Shown here piece after piece: positions 24,178 through 39,935 of a stretch of 64,000 bases of DNA (positions are counted from its first letter, which is position 1; every line of letters begins with the position of its first letter). Position numbers and translations under genes: made by a program. Location of the stretch: contig NC_060893.1 of assembly GCF_014805685.1 (NCBI RefSeq), forward strand, positions 15,472,273 through 15,536,272, in the 5' to 3' direction. The stretch is from Silurus meridionalis (lineage: Eukaryota; Chordata; Actinopteri; Siluriformes; Siluridae). Below the pieces are notes generated by a model. It was not told the origin of the DNA and searched no databases. It was given only the letters and a program-made list of their open reading frames with translations.

Positions 24178-27100
24178 AATCTAGTGTTTTATTTTTGTTA
24201 TTGTATTGTTAAAAATGTAAAGCGTATATTGACTGTATATTTTTTGCTGATTTTAAGTAAATACAATTCCATATAATCTCCAATTATTTCATTCATACTG
24301 TAAAAATAAAAAAAATATGTTTCTTAAGATATTTGATTTTTACATCACTGTCTTAGCCTCTCACATCTAATGGTATTAACTTAAAATGTAACTACTTTGA
24401 AGAAAGTAATTTATGTATTCTGATGACCTACATGTTATTTTTCTGTTAACAATAGACACAATATGTCACATTTACTAGTGCGGCAACACGTTAATCATAT
24501 TGTAAACTACTTTTTTTTTTAATATTCAGTGCTATTCAGTTTTTTATATTAGATTTATGGATTATTTGCATTTATGAAACAGACATTTTAATTCCAATAT
24601 ACTCCAAAGTCTTTATTTTTGGTTGTATTAAGTATGGAAATAAATTAATATATAATAAGGCTTGTTTGCATAAATAAACAGTAATAATGTCAGTAATTAA
24701 TTACTAAAGCTCTAACATTTTCTTTTTTAGAAACTGATAGCTACCTTTAACATTACTGTATATCCTTATAAATGAGTCAAGCTGTGGTATACCTTAGTGC
24801 CTTCATAAAGGAAAGCATCCCAGACTTTAAGCAGAATGTCACTGGGCAAACTCTCCACAAACAACACCAGGAACCAGTTAAATGTGACGAGGGAAACGTC
24901 CACACCGTGTTCCTCCAAATGAGCCAACAACCGTGGCAACTTCTCGGCCATAAAGTCCTTAAACACACGCTGGTCTGCCTGCATTGTGACATGTAAAAAA
25001 AATTACTTTGTGAACTGACCTACTTTTTGTAAACCTTAGTAAGCGTAAGAGGACTTTGTTTTCTTCCTGTTATATGCTGGTACCTGAGAGCCCAGAAGTG
25101 TTTTGGTGTAGTAGTCCTTAGGCATGAGGAACTGTACTATGGCCACAAGACACCAGAAAGCCTCCTCCTCGCTCTGCAGCACCAGCAAGGCAATAGCAGC
25201 CAGTCTGAAGACAAGTTATCACAAACACATTTTGTATAGTTGTATGTTCGAGATGAATGATAATTCACAGAGTGACCACAAGATGTCAGGATTTTCTTTC
25301 CTATATTTTATTATAAAAGGCCTGCAGTGTGTGTGTGTGTGTGTGTGTGTTAGCCACTACAATGCAGTAGTGAGCTGCTGCAATTTACTTAAAAACTACT
25401 TAAACATCTTTTTTAGCCTGAGCAAGATGCAGTAAAATAGGTGTGATGGTAGAGGACTAAAAAAAATATATACATAATAATATTATTGTTTCTTAGCACC
25501 CCCACCCTGAATTTCCATCCCACATCTCAAATCATTAATCCATGCATTGTATTTATGGTTTAAAAACTAGTTACCTTCCTGATTGGTAAACTTGTGGTTA
25601 GATTGAAATGACATAATATATGCTTTTTTATAATAAACTTTAGATTAGGAAATAAACAATTTCCTTGCGTGACTTGCACAAAACTACACTTTTGTGTGAG
25701 TGCTTTCAAGTCAAGTCAATGAAGTCAAGTTTATTTCTATAGCGCTTTTCACAATAGACATTGTCTCAAAGCAGCTTCACGGGCTTTGTCAATAATGTGC
25801 ATAACATTGAAATAACCTGTTGAGTCCCTGGCAGTAGCCGACAGCTGGGTTTTGCCAGGAGAATGCCAGCAGGACTCTTTGAAGCTGCTGCACCATTGGA
25901 CTGGATGGTGATGAGAAGCACTGGTTGGTGGTGAGTGTGCGGTGCAGGTCCAGCTGGATCTGCCTAGCTGCCGGATGTGGTGTGGCCTGACTCTTTTTAC
26001 ACAGCTTCTGGAAAAGGTCAGGGTGGCGCTGGCGCAGTGTGTGGGTCCTGGCCCGAACCATCCAGCACCACACAGACGCTCTGTACTGACGCGGGATTCC
26101 TGCTCGCACCAGATTCTTCAACTCCTCACTCGAGGAGAGATCATCAGGAGAACGACCTCCTAAGAACTGAGTCCACCGAGCCAGAAGTGACCGGTCTCCA
26201 GTCTCCTGCTGGAGCAGATTGTGAGAGCGGATCTCCAGAGCTTGGATTTTAGCCAGCAGCTTCATGTCCTCCATTTCATAGTCAGGGATGATCTTAAAGC
26301 CGTATTCGTCATAGTCCCTGAGGAACAGCACCATGTTTTTGTCAGGATGTATGTTTTTGCTTTTTTGCTAGTTTTAAATAATCCTAAATATTATGTGTTT
26401 ATATTAACACTTACAATTTAGGGTTTGACATATGGTTTACACTTGGATTTATATATTAAGCAATTCAAAGTATCAGGCAATAAGTTTTCACAAAAAAAAA
26501 AAAAATCATATATTGATAACAGTGATGTTTATAGCATTTGGCAAATGCCCTTATCAAGACCGACTTACTTCTTAAGTGCCTTATCTTATTCAACAATACA
26601 ACTGAGCAGCTATGATGTTAAGGGCCTTGTCCAGGGTGTGGCTGGAATTTGAACTCATGACCTTCGGAACCAAAGTCCTGGCCTTAACCTGAACCTTAAT
26701 GCCTTAAGCTAACACCTCCCAAACAGATGTCAATATCAAATGACATCGTTAATTTATTTGACCAAATTTTGGAATGACACACATTTTATCACTATAAGGA
26801 AATAATATAATGAGAAAAAAAAAATTCAGGCTTCTGTAATACCATAATGGGCAGGTATGCGATAATAATGACCATAAAAATTTAATTCTCTAGTATTATT
26901 ACACATACCTTATCTGTACATAAGCAATTAAAAGTCTTTGCATTTACCTGAAGCTGTCAAATCTGATGGCATCTCTCTTATCAGCCTGTAGTGCCTCATC
27001 TATTAAGTTCTTAATAACAACTCTTTGCTCTGCAGGCAGTTCCTTATTCTCTTGGAGTTTTCTCAGGACCACCAGGTACCGGCTCTCCATCTGACAGTTG

Positions 27101-29823
27101 TTGGCTTCCAGATATGCACACTGATACACAAGCACACATACACGCATTTATATAGAAAGTTAGAGTGTATTAGAGTTGTGCCGATAGACGAATGGATCGT
27201 GTATCGACGACAGGCAGAGCTATCGCCGAAAGCTGAGGCCTATGGCGATTTCAAGACGACATTTGGCTCATTTCGCATTAAAGTATTAAATATTTACATT
27301 TCATTATTAAATAAAAATATAAGCATTATTAATATTAATAATAATAATAAATAATCTACAATTAATTTGCCCATCTATAGCCTACTGTTCACATCAACAT
27401 CACCGCCTAACCGACACCTGCAGCAGCTTGATGAGAATTCGACTATTAGCTATTAAACATTTCATTATTTCCTGTAGTATATTAGGATGAGTCTAGGCTT
27501 TATTATGATATTTCTAGATAAAATAATACATTAAGATTTGTTATCAGCATAGTTTGAGGTAGATTAAGCTCTTGCGCCTTGCGGAGCTCTCGTAGTCTCA
27601 GCCAGATGTTTATTTGAATGACAGATGCCAAAAGCATGTTCAGTTCTTGCCTTATACTTTTGAAGTGAATAATTTACAGACACATTCAGGTTATGGCCAA
27701 AACAGTTTAGCCATGGCCATTTGAGCTCTCGTATCAACTCAACAATTGGCCCCGTTGTCAATTGTGACGCAATTATGCGCGGCCTCTGTCTGCACCTCGG
27801 CTAGAACATCTGCAGTGTGATTCTCAGGGATGAATGCTGTTTCAAATCATTTTGCGTTCAGTTTCCAGTCCTCTGCAATCTAATGAACTGTAACAGACAT
27901 GTAGGGGGTTATATTACCCCATGTCTGTGGTCCGTGACAAAGTCAGCCACTTTCAAATATTTAGCGATGATCTCCCTCAATTTATTGTACAGATGTGGGA
28001 TAGCATTTTTGGTGCCCCGGCAGCTCATATTGTTTGACAAACATCTGTAGTAGTTCTCTAAAATCTTCTTTTTCAACGGTATGAAAGGAAACCATCTCCT
28101 TCACGTTATAATTAGAAACAGCTGCCGTGCAAATATTCCTATGATGGATGGCTGACTTGAACCTCTGTCGACCGCCAATGAAGCTTCTTTTGGTACTGGT
28201 TTAGCAGCCTCAGCAGGGTGGTGAGTATTAACGAACAGGTTCGTCGTTTGAGACTCTCTTACTGACAACTTTGTTGCAAAGTTTGCAGATTGCTTATGTA
28301 ATGTACTCCGGCTCATCTTTCGCATCTGGTTCAAAACCAAAAAATTGCCAAATCGGCGACGTGACATTTTTCTTGTTAACCAACTCCATATTTATTTGCA
28401 GAATTATGGACAAGGAGTCAAATTTCCTTTGCGTAATTTCTCAAGATAAAAATGTATGTAAATTAATTAGATGATTAAATAAGTAAAATATCTAGACAGG
28501 TAAATAAATCATTTAAAAAGATATTGAATACATTTAGGAGATTTTTGATAAATATAAGCAAATAAGTAAACTTTTGCATTGTTGCGCCCCAAATACGATA
28601 GTATCATGTATAGGCAAGCTCACAGGCAAAGGATATGGCGATCTGAAAATTAAGTATATTGTCCAACACTGGAGTGTATAACATCAATGAATGTCAGGAG
28701 ACAAATTCTTCACAGGTTTACTAGGTTAAAAATTGATGCAACCACAATATAGAGTATGCAATTGCAATTATAAAACAGTTGAGATGTTTAACCAAGTGAC
28801 AGTGTTGTGTTCTTACCTTCACCATGAGAGATTTCTCCTGTTCTGAGCTGTTCTGCCACAGTCTGGTCAGCTGGTAGATTTCAGAGTTCAGGAACTTGTT
28901 CTGGGTTTTGTAAGCTTCCATGTCATCCTGAAACACAACAGAAACAAACTACATTTACATTTGAATTTATGCAGTTTGGCAGACACCCTTAAATATTATC
29001 CAGAGCAACTTAAATAATTTCATTCACACAACTGAGCAATTGAGGGATAAGAGCCTTGATCAAGAGCCCAGCAGTGACGGCTTGGTGGAGCTGGGATTTA
29101 AACTTACTACCTTTCAATTCAAAGTCCAGTGTCTTAACCATGTCCACAAGTTTTAAACGAAGAATTATATATATGACCATAGCGGATTCTCACCAACAGA
29201 CACATGCCTGGGAATTTGCTTTACTGAAGTAAACAGTTACTAAGTACCAAAAAGAATGTTATTCTGTCTAATAATTGATTAGTGTCATGTTAAAAACCTG
29301 GAAATTACAAAAAGGTGCAGTATTCGTATAAAACTAATGAAGACAGAACAAGATGAAATTGTTCATGAACATGTTTAGGCAGTTGCACAATCAGGGTGAC
29401 ATTTTAAAACATTCAAAACATGCAGCTTTCAAAATTCCTTCCTTAAACTTTATGCTTTTTCCCTATTTGTTTTCTTTGTTTATTAATAGGATCTGCTGTT
29501 TACTAATGTGGTTTCAACAAATGATTGAATAGACAGTCTGTATAGCAATTGGTGTAAAACACAGATTATTCAATTTATACATAGTATTTTACAACTAGTA
29601 CTATTCATAACAATTAACCTTAATATGTGATTTGTTCAATTTGTCAATATGTATGATAAATTACTTTCTGTTTTCTTGCCTACTTCTAATTTGTAATTTA
29701 TATTATATTTATGTCTGCCATTATATGTACAGTACTTTGCTCTATTGGTCCAACTTTTTCTAAAACCTTTGCCTTAAAGGTTCTATATTTTGTCTCTATA
29801 TTTGATCTCTTGTGTGTGTCTGT

Positions 29824-29887
<64 letters not shown>

Positions 29888-32823
29888 TTGGACTAAACAG
29901 ACCTGCAACAGCCCAAATAAAATGTGAAAAATAGTACATAGTGGTGACAAAAGGTCTTTTTTTTTTTACATACTATATACAATCACTGATTTTTATATCT
30001 ATTCAATTTCTGCTTCATCTGATATCTTCATTTAAATATTTGGAATTAACATACAAAACAAACCAATGCATTACATGAGATTCATTTGAATACAGTCCAT
30101 GGTGACCAAAAAATAGTCAGAAAAACAGACAAAACAGGATGCATTCAAATTAGAAGGCTCCTCCAATAGCACACTATATTCACATATTATTAATACAGTA
30201 AAGTGTGATTTGGGGTGATACACACAGGTATTTTGTGTGGGGTCAGATATGTTTTTAGGGTAGTTTTTATTGCGTTATTAATGTCATTTTGAAACTAAGC
30301 CTCTGATAAACTGTAAAAGAGTAGTTTGAATAATAATAGAATGCGCACTACAGTGCTTCTCGGAAATTTTACTTCACCATTGTTCAATGGTAGGAACAGG
30401 CAAGTTGGCCTCCATAATAAAAGTTTGCCTCAATTTAAATTGCCACCCCAATTGGATCTAATGTAACCACCACAATGTATAATGTCTGGCTCTGTCTCTG
30501 CTTTACTAGTGAAACATTGTAACTATATAATACTTGTATATATTTATGCTGACATTTATAACTGCATAAGTTGCATCTTCACTAATCAGCATCAGCCCAC
30601 CTTAAGGTTGTCCATCTCCTGTACAAGCTGCCTCAGACCCTCTGCACTGATGCGCTCAAAAGACACGGCACGCTTTGGGTCAGCCATGCAAGTTGACACT
30701 TGCTCAGATAGTTTGACAATGACTTCCTGCTTGGCATGGTTCTTCTCCATGAGCAGCTTCAAACTGTCCTGTAGCTCTTTCACATGCGCGTCCCTCTCCT
30801 CCAAGCTTCTCTTCAGTGCCTCATTCTCATGTCGCAGCTGCTCCAGGCGCTCGCGCAAGTCCGCAGTGCAGCGCGCATCATGACGAAGCAGCTCCAGACG
30901 CTCCTGTTCGTTCTCAGCTGCCAGGTACTGAGCACACGCACGCTTCTCCAGCTGAGCCGCTTCCAGGGCTTTGTGCAGCAGCCACACTAATTCCTAGCAA
31001 CGTATATATATACAGAACTGTATCAAGTTTAGGTTCAAGAGTGTGTGGTGATGTGGTAGCAGTATACAAGGACAGAGATATAAGTACAGAATGACCAGTC
31101 ATCACTTTTTTACAAATCCTATCTGTTATTATTAGTAATCCCAACCTTCTGGGCTTGGACCTCCATGGCCAGTGTGAGATTTTCCTGTTTGAAATGTGAA
31201 AGGCGCTCAATGGTGTTTGCCTCTTTGCGGTCGAATGGAAACGTGGCAGAGTTTGCTTTCTTATATTTCCCATTTGGTAGCATTAGAGATAAACCACGGG
31301 CCGGTAGATTTTCACAAGGTCTCTCACACTCCAAATCAGGAGGCAGAACTGAGCTTGGAGATAGTGTCTGGACAAAGGAGTCTTCAGAATCTGTGAAAAA
31401 AAGTAAGATGTACTTAGATATGCTCAGGATAATGCACTGCAAATCTTATAGCTTTAAAAATATATACAGTATAAACACATTCATATACAATATTATGTAC
31501 AGTATTTAAGAAAAGTGAGTACACTCCTCAGCAGCTATTTTAGTACATCTTCTCAAGTGACAATACTATAGAAATGAAACTTGGATATATTTTAGAGGAG
31601 CAGCTTGTATAGCAGCATAGATTTACTGTCCTCTGAAAATAACTCAATATACAGTCATTATGGTCAAAACAGCTGGCAACAAAAGTGAGTACACCTTAAG
31701 TGATAACAGATATACACGGTTTAACCAGACACATGTCCTATTCATCATGTTGATGTTTTTGTCAGCTTGACAGGACCATGCAAATTTGTGTATCTTGTAT
31801 TTGCGCAGTTAAAATTTGGTGTTTTTAGTTAAATTCTCTCATACTGACCACTAGATGTTCAACATGGAACATCATGGCAAAGAACTCTTTGAGGATTTGA
31901 GAATTAAAATTGTTTCTCTCCACAAACATGCCTATACTATAAGAAGATCGCTAATACCCTGAAACTGAGTTACAGTACAGTGGCCAGGGTCATACAGAGA
32001 TTTTCCAAAGACTGGTGCCACTCGAAACAGACCTCACAAGGGTAGATCAATGAAGTTGAGTCCTCGTGCTGATTGTCAGGTGCAGAAGCTGGCTTAAAAA
32101 AATAGATTCATGAGTGCTGCAGCATTGCTTTAGAGGTTGTAGAAGCGGAAGGTCCGTTTGTTAGTGCTCAGACTATACGCCACACACTGCAACAAGTTGG
32201 TTTGCTGGCCGTCATCCCAGAAGTAAGCTGCTTCTGGAGCTGACTCAAAGAAAGCCTGCAAACAGTTTGCTAAAGACAACCTGTTCAAGAACATGAATTA
32301 CAGGAGCCATGTCCTGTGGTCTAATGAGACTAAGACAAACTTGTTTGACTCAGATGGTGTCCAGCATGTGTGGCGACGCCCTGGTGAGGAGTACGAAGAA
32401 CATTGTGTCTGGCCACTATTGACCCACTATTTACACTTTGAACACAGCTTGACATGTTTACTTTTGTTGCCAGTTATTTAGAGAATAATGGCTGAAGGGT
32501 GAGTTATTTTTAGAGGACAGTAAATCTGTACTGCTATACAAACTGAACAGAGGCAACTCTAAAATATATCTAATTTTCATTTCTATAGTATTGTCCCTTA
32601 AAAACATACAACGAAATGGTTGCTGCAATGTGAGTGGGGTACTCACTTTTGTGAGATACTGTATATACACATAATATTGTATATGAGGAAGATACTTACT
32701 TGAACTCTGGGAGAAATTTGTTTTGGGAGTATCAGCCTGGGTGGCTGAGGATTCCACCCAAAATACACTACGGCCCACTTCTGCAGATGGCCGACGAAGG
32801 AGAAAACTGTGTACTGAGTTTCT

Positions 32824-32866
<43 letters not shown>

Positions 32867-32881
32867 ATTTACACCTTTATG

Positions 32882-32950
<69 letters not shown>

Positions 32951-35900
32951 CTATTATTACACACTATACTTTAAACTAAGAGAAATGTAAAATTGTAATA
33001 AGGAAATTGTAATAGGTTCTGGAACTGCCTGCAGAAGACCTGCACTTACTGTATCTCTATAAGTGGGTGTTTAATTGACACATTGAGTGGGTTGGTTTGA
33101 ACAGGAACATTGGCAGCTTCCACTCCAACTAGACCCGATGGGATCTTAACCACAGGCAGGAAGTTCGCTATACAGGGAAACAAGACCAAACACAGCTGAA
33201 TCAGCCCCTGACTGTGATTATGCAACATGAAACAGACTGCCTGAACTAGAAACAAAACAGATCAAACAAACATATTAAGCACAATATGGAACTATACTTC
33301 AAGTGAATAAAACCCTTGCTAGGTAAACTGAATTTTTTTTTCTTTTAATGAATAGTTGTGACCACAACAGGATAGAATTTGTTTTAATCCCATTAAACTA
33401 TGTAAAGCATATAAGGTAGAGGAAGGAAATGCGTAACATGGCAGCACATGGTGAAATAGTCAGTGCAACCACAAAATGTTCCATTCAATTTATATGCTGT
33501 AGCGGACTGGAATGTATTGTAGGGCGAGGTGCTGTCAAATCAAAACATGTCTAAAACAATCTGCAGGTAAGTCACTGTGAACAGCTCTGACTCAGGAAAC
33601 ACACCAAACTGCTTTAGATTAAGACTGGAGTCTTTCATTTCTACAACAAAATGATTTTCACACAAATAAACAGTTTGAGAATTAATAGCCTTTTTACCAA
33701 AGAATGTCCAAAGTTATTTCTCCTCCAGCTGATCTGACAAAAATGCCACCGAGAATTTAAATCACAACTTTAAATTAATCTTATCAAATGTTATCACATG
33801 TTTTACTAGCAGATGCTCTATACCGGCGGTCTCAAATCTTTTTGTGCTATAGACGAGTTTCATGGTTTCATGGAGTCCATGGTCTGTGTGTGTATTGTCA
33901 CAAGCATTTACATGCATATGGCCCGGTGGTTAGGGACCCCTGCTCTACACAACCTAATATTGATAAAAGATAGATTAAAGAACATGTTATATTTAAGAAA
34001 AATCTTTATAACCCTAGATTCAATGATATGGTGATATTTTCTGTAAAGAGACCTTTATGGGCAATATGTCCTTTATCAGTGCTATGTTATTTTTCCTATA
34101 AAATTACACCCTGTAGTTTATTTTTAATTCCTTTTCTTAATATTAAATATTACTATATGCAAAGATTTACTGTATATAAACATGTGGTCAAAATGTAAAA
34201 AAAAACATTTAAAGGTTTAAGTGCATTAAATTAGTCAAACAATAGTTTGAGCTCAAAATAACTTACAATAAACTTTCAATGATCTGCAGTTATGTTATTA
34301 CACAATACATAATTGCAGCGTTGTTACATTTGGCAAAGTTTCTCTGGCAGACCACCTGTTCTAGACATTTGTTTCTTAACTTCCTTTAATAGTCACCAGC
34401 ATGTGAGTCTGCATCCTGCAGCTGTGCACCTATACAAGTCAACTCAAGATAATAAGTATTGAAATTTACAATAGGTCCAACTTCTTATTCATTTTATTAT
34501 GTGTGCTAATTATCTATCTGTATGTGAATGGGCATGCGTAGAGTTAAAATTGAACTACATGTGATAACTTTGTAGTCTAGGTCACAGCCCAGAGATTGTA
34601 GATTATAACAATAGATGCCTACAAGGCATGTGAATCATTAGTTATCATTTAGCTGGTATGCCGCATTGCTGTATACAGGAAATAGATGCAATTTGCAACC
34701 ACTGCAGAAAAAAGCATTGAAGCAGCGCTACAATCTCTATATCACACCCACACACCTACATTCACAACAACTTCATCAACTCCAATTTAAATCATACAGA
34801 AAAAAGCAGTAGCTTATCTGGTTTAGACTATTTCTGTTGAAAGACAGAGACATATGTTTATAGCATTGGTAAGCAAGGCACTATATTTAGTCAAAGAATA
34901 CATGACTGCTTCATTATGCAGGTACGGTCTAGCAAAAATAAGGTTAATGAATGCAAAGGTTAAAGTGATTAAGTTGGCATGGAACCAGTAAATGCTAAAA
35001 AGTCTGTTTTTTTTGTTTCAGCAGGGCAAATCCTGTTCAAGTGTTTGACTGTTGCTTAAATTAGAAAGAAGGAAAATATGGTTCTGATTTAAAAATGAAA
35101 ACTGGAAAGAAATAACAATAAAGCACACTAAACAGTAAACAAGATAAGAGTGGTTTTATCTTTTAAAATGGCAATAATCATCTACGCTTTACTGTTGTAC
35201 AGTAATATGAGGAAATAATCTAGAAGCTTGTTGGTTAAGACTTTGATTATAAAACTTTGAGTTCAAATCCCAGCTCCAAAGCTTACCCTCCTGAATCTTT
35301 ATGCAAGATTTTTAACCCTTAAAGATCTTAAACCTTTAACTGCTTAGTTGTACCCTTAGTTTAAAATTAGTCTTGTTTAAATAAAAATGTGAATGTAAAA
35401 CATGTACTTTATACCTCAGTCACAATAAACATTTAAGCTAAGATGTCCTTACAAAAGTAGTACACAGCCCAGATCATTCTGAAACAGGAAAATCTTAACT
35501 GTGAGCAGCACCTGAGATTTGTACAACTCTAAAACAATTTTAATCCACACTGTTATGCAACAGAGTGAAACTGATCTTTTTCTTATGAGATTATTGAGTA
35601 AGCGGAGCTTAGAACTTGTTATGCAATAAAACTATTATTGTTTCATAGAACAATTGGCAAATAATATTACAATCACAATGACAAGCCCTTTATGTAACAT
35701 TTTGCAATCATGAAGCAAATGGAAGTTACTGTTTCACAGTTCTGGGCAAAAAATGCCCACAAATTAGCAAATACTAAGCTTTTAAAGTTTTTAAAAACAA
35801 TTAATTGGTCTAAATATTTGCATTTGAGCTTTTGTGGCACCATTTTTTTATTTACTTAAGATGCAGTGACCTTTTAGGGAAAAGCTAGAAGCAGGAAAAT

Positions 35901-36047
35901 TCAAACATTCAAAAATGCTGTGCATTTGGTACCTGGTCCTTCAGTGGGGACTTAACCGACTTAATCCACCTCTTAATACCACCACTGTCATGTCACAATT
36001 ATAGAAATTGTCAATACTATACAAAAACGCAATGTAACAACACATGG

Positions 36048-36096
<49 letters not shown>

Positions 36097-39000
36097 CATT
36101 TCACATATGGAGGGTGAATACCATTTTACTAAAGCAAGCTTTAAACCTCTACACCACAACCACAACTGTGCACCTACATCATCTGGCAGTTCAGAATCAA
36201 TATTTGTCTAATAAACTTTCTTTCTTTCGGCTTCTCCCGTTAGGGGTCGCCACAGCGGACCATCCGCGTGTTTGATTTGGCACATGTTTTTACGCTGGAT
36301 GAAACCCTAATGGCTGGGTTTGATTCTAATAACATGACAAAAACATAAACATGTAAATAAAATACAACCTACTCACCAGAGATGCAGACTCATAATTTGC
36401 ACAAAGCTGCTCAGAAGCTGTAAGTGGTAACCAGTGGTACCGCTCGTATTCACTGGTCTGGAAGTGGCGAACAAACCCTTTCCCGGGCTGAGACAAGCTA
36501 GCTAGCTTCGGAGTTGGCCAACCTCTCCTCACAATGACTAGCTTTTCTTGAAAATGTATTTTTAATTATGTCCACGACCAAATAAATTTCTCTTCCTCCG
36601 AAGGCATAAAAAAGTCTATCTCAGATGTATTAATATGTGCAGAGCTACAGACGTGTTTTGCCAGTTGAACTTGGCTGTAACAGTGTAGACAGTGTGACCA
36701 ACCAATCAGAGGACGGAAAAATGCTGACGCTATTCTGGGCCAGCTAGCTGCCCTGTGACCCATTCATAATATTCGCTATGGTAAAAAGGCCAGCAGTAGA
36801 GACATTGCAGGCCCTGGTCAGATTAGATTGACATGGCAGCACATAGAGGCCGAAATCTAATTGGACAAAAAATCTAAGATCCAAATACACGTATTGGAAG
36901 CAGTGCAGCCAAAAGAACCACTACCAAATGAAGAAAATAAACTGTTGGCAATAAATTAATACAATTTTATGGAAGAAAATATTAGAATTTAGGTGTAAAT
37001 GTAGCTCAGTGCTAACTTGATCGGATTCATTGTTGGATTGAAGGTCATGTGTAGTTATAGGAGTTTACCCAACCTATGTGATTTTTAGCTAGTATTTGCC
37101 TTTACATTTGGTGGAACTTTTTACTGGAACTGGAAGTCATTTGCCATGAAGCACAAAATTCCCCCAAGATCTCCACACCCTTCTCCTGTCCTTATCAAGA
37201 TTACAGATCAGGAAATCTGAGATTAAAATACTGTAACTGTTCCAAATAACTAACAACAGACATCTGAAACTCTGTGTTGAAGTGATAAAGAAGCTAGTCA
37301 AGTTATAACAGAAGAATTAAGTATAGAGAAACTTTTGTGGATTGTGCAAACACTAGTCAGTGGTCAGGTCTGTAAAGGGGTTTTCTGATGTTTCCTGTGA
37401 ACACTTTCCCAGATGTCTTTGATGCACGCTACCATTAACATATTTTTTCCTGTCTTGCTCTAAGTGTTCCATAATTATGCTTGATTACCCAGTGCCAGAG
37501 TTAAGAAGTCAAGAATGACCTCTTACTGTGTGTGTACGTATATTTCATTATGGGCCATAATTGTAAACAATTGCAAATTGTAAATAATTGTAAACATTTC
37601 CAGTTATTATATCATAGTATGGTACAGGCCTTGAAATGCCATAAACATGCTATAAATGTAGACTAATTACTAGTTGAGCTTATGATGCATTACAATTTCC
37701 CCTTTAATGGAACTTAGAGGCCCAAATCTGTTTCATCTTCACAATTCCACAAGTTGATGAAGACATGTTATGGTTAGTGTAGAAGAACTCTAATCTCCTT
37801 TACAAAACCCTGAACTCAACTCCACTGAACACCTTCGGGACAAACTGTAACACATACTGTACACTGGGCTTTCTCATCTGATATCAATGCCTGACCTCAC
37901 TTCTGCCCACAGCCATGCTCCAAAATCTAGTGCAAAGCCTTCCCAGAATAGTGTAGGTATTATAGCAGCAAAGGGGGGCCAAATGTAGAATAGGATTTTC
38001 GAAAATTGCATATACTGTAGGTCTAATGGTCACTTTAGGCCATAAAGTGAATATTGGTTAGCACAAAAATGATCAATTTCTTTCCATCATCTACCATAAA
38101 GGGTATGACGATGAGGAGTTCATATACCATGGCATGTGTTTATCTGATTTTAAAGCTCTCTACCATTTCTTGTGAAACTACATTGGTTTTGAGAAATCAT
38201 CTCCTTTATTAACTCAATACAGGATGCTGTATTTTATTTTTCAATCCGATACAATCCTGTATTATAAGTGACTGGTGGCAACCCTGTACAGCACTTAGCA
38301 GCCAAACAAATCGAGCAAAGAAAACACTATGTAGAAATCACCCTTAGCTAATAAGATTAAGACTGACTGACTGTTTTTATTGGTGTGTTGCCTCAAACAT
38401 ATAAATGCAAATTGGAATTCTTAAAAGACAGAGCTGTTAAAGTATATCAAAAGTTCAAACAACTCTATTTCCCTATCTTCTTTTTGCCAGAATTTCACCA
38501 TAGTCGTATTAAATGGGTTTCCCCAACCCTGCTATATTGCAGCCATCTACATTTTCACTTTCTATTGTTCTGCTTATCTATCTATCATGAAAAACAGTCT
38601 CATATCCCTGATAAAAAAATCCCAATTACAAAATACAAAATTTGCGTCATGTGTTGTCTTATGAGAAAAAGTTGCTTTCTCTTACCAGGGCAGGTGTCTA
38701 AATATTGCCGGCCATTTTGTGTGTGTTGCTCTGGCATTGGCAATGAGGAGTCTGAGCATAGCAGTTCTCTGTGCTGCCAACGTCTCAGCTGCAGCTGCTG
38801 GAGCCAGTACATCTTAGCATCTCTGTTTGCTGCCTAAAACCAATATATGAGATTGTAACGTATCGTATATCTTTGCCACGTGATACAGAAAAATCTTTTA
38901 AAGTATTACTTGACTATTACTCTTGACTAAAACCCATTGTTTTACATAACGTGTTATAGTCAGATAGCCATGAGGAATGCAAAAGAGAATGTCAAATATA

Positions 39001-39853
39001 TTGGTAATATTATGGGCTGCTTTAGGTGTGGCATATAACCTAATCATCACTATTTCACTATATCATTAATTAAGACTACATAAGTGAACTTTCTTGTTTC
39101 CTGCATTTCCCCCAAACAGTTTAGAAAATAACTGAGGCAGTGATGACACAGGAGGTCTCAGAACTGCATTCCTGCTAATGTTCTGATCAGTGATTTGTTC
39201 TTTAAATCTTTTAAAGCTTAATATTTGCTCTTTTTTTTTGTATATAATAAAGGCTATGACACATATAGGTGTATAGACATATAGGCATAATATAGGCTTA
39301 TGACACATTTAGGCTTAGCAGCAACATGTAACATTGCATAAACAAAACAGACATGAATCTAAGGGCAACCATTTTCATCATTCCAAACATGACAAATAAA
39401 ACATTATAAATCAGTAAATCAGTGCCCCTAAAATAGTACTAAAGAGAGATATATTTTTTATTTTACAAGGTACAAACAGTACTCTTAAAGATACTCCCTG
39501 AGAGTCATTCATTAAATACGGACTAAAACAAATCAACTTTGCTGTCTTAGGTAAATAAACAATGGTTGAACAGTTTTATTCCTTAAATCACAGCAATTTA
39601 TCAATAATTTCGATTGTTTATGTATTAATGAATGTCATTATACTTTTTCAAATCAGTTTAACGCTAAATGAAATATTTTAGTACAAGCATGCAACACATT
39701 ATGTTATCAAATATAACAACTAAGCATCTCTCTATACTTAATAAGATAATAAAACAGTCACAGGATATCATGTTATTGACAAACTGGAACGTACAAAGTT
39801 TGTCCTGAATACTTTCTGTGATGAAAAGCTTTTGGACTACTGATAATGGCAAA

Positions 39854-39935
<82 letters not shown>

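Noticed and set aside
38385..38837. 150-codon plus-strand open frame
   Set aside because: It overlaps tbc1d2 exon 38833-38686 on the opposite strand and shows no family resemblance; it is a shadow.
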